A stretch of DNA of 64,000 nt from Acidobacteriota bacterium (GTDB taxonomy: Bacteria; Acidobacteriota; Holophagae; Holophagales; Holophagaceae): positions 1-64,000 of the forward strand of contig JAJYRN010000007.1 in assembly GCA_021794095.1 (NCBI GenBank), in the 5' to 3' direction. This document shows positions 63,992-64,000 of the stretch, one piece after another; the stretch's first letter is position 1; each line of letters begins with the position of its first letter. The position numbers and the translations under genes are program-made. Under the pieces are notes generated by a model. The model saw nothing but the letters and a program-made list of their open reading frames with translations, had not been told where the DNA came from and searched no databases.

Positions 63992-64000
63992 GGGGGCTTC

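Overview
The window looks like a chromosomal segment of a GC-rich (by eye about two thirds G+C) Gram-negative bacterium. Lipid A (lpxB), TonB/ExbD, an outer-polysaccharide operon and type IV pilins all point to a diderm cell. Stand-alone purL with separate purS and purQ, a fused E1 alpha-beta 2-oxoacid dehydrogenase and a TPR/GT-C protein beside pilA fit a Holophaga/Geothrix-like Acidobacteriota. That placement is inference from gene content, not a database result.

Region 1 (1-11.7 kb) is a four-gene minus-strand cassette: SNF2 helicase with a DUF3883 end, DUF1156 adenine methylase, DUF262/HNH GmrSD-like protein and DUF499 ATPase. The genes overlap or nearly abut. The cassette lies on the 3' side of an initiator tRNA-Met gene, and its middle (about 3.0-7.6 kb) is clearly more AT-rich than everything around it. 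It reads as a horizontally acquired DNA-modification/restriction defence system and is the best candidate here for a poorly described system.

Region 2 (11.8-29.6 kb) is core metabolism and envelope: M1 peptidase, pyrF, a radical SAM/B12 protein, a PilZ protein, purL, a Tat-exported amidase, an AraC regulator with a lipoprotein, the run DUF2203-ATL-purS-purQ, and lpxB. Two unusual non-coding structures lie here: a roughly 390-bp multi-hairpin element bounded by 19-bp inverted repeats, and an 80-bp palindromic unit present twice behind the amidase gene. Both contain perfect hairpins closed by a TGC loop.

Region 3 (29.6-42.3 kb) holds a RES-Xre toxin-antitoxin pair, an exbD-tonB-Ig/SPOR run, glgC with a metallo-hydrolase, a pair of small TA-like genes, the fused E1 enzyme, a GAF/degenerate GGDEF protein, an Nfu protein, a Dph6-like PP-loop enzyme and an SDR protein.

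Region 4 (42.3-44.8 kb) is a small accessory patch: DUF4143 ATPase with a perfect palindrome over its promoter, DUF433 protein, orphan nucleotidyltransferase with a truncated partner, and RelBE.

Region 5 (44.8-48.5 kb) carries two type IV prepilins and a multi-spanning GT-C/TPR protein that may glycosylate pilin.

Region 6 (48.6-62.0 kb) is a tightly packed 12-gene minus-strand operon for a CDP-linked deoxysugar glycan. It contains rfbF, rfbG, rfbH, an SDR reductase/epimerase, a NeuB-SAF-cupin fusion, a ThDP enzyme, a C-methyltransferase, an FkbM methyltransferase, a HAD phosphatase, a flippase-like protein and two paralogous GtrB-type glycosyltransferases at its two ends. RfbFGH plus a ThDP enzyme recalls the yersiniose route to a branched-chain 3,6-dideoxy sugar. 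A second DUF4143 ATPase and a Uma2-family protein close the window.
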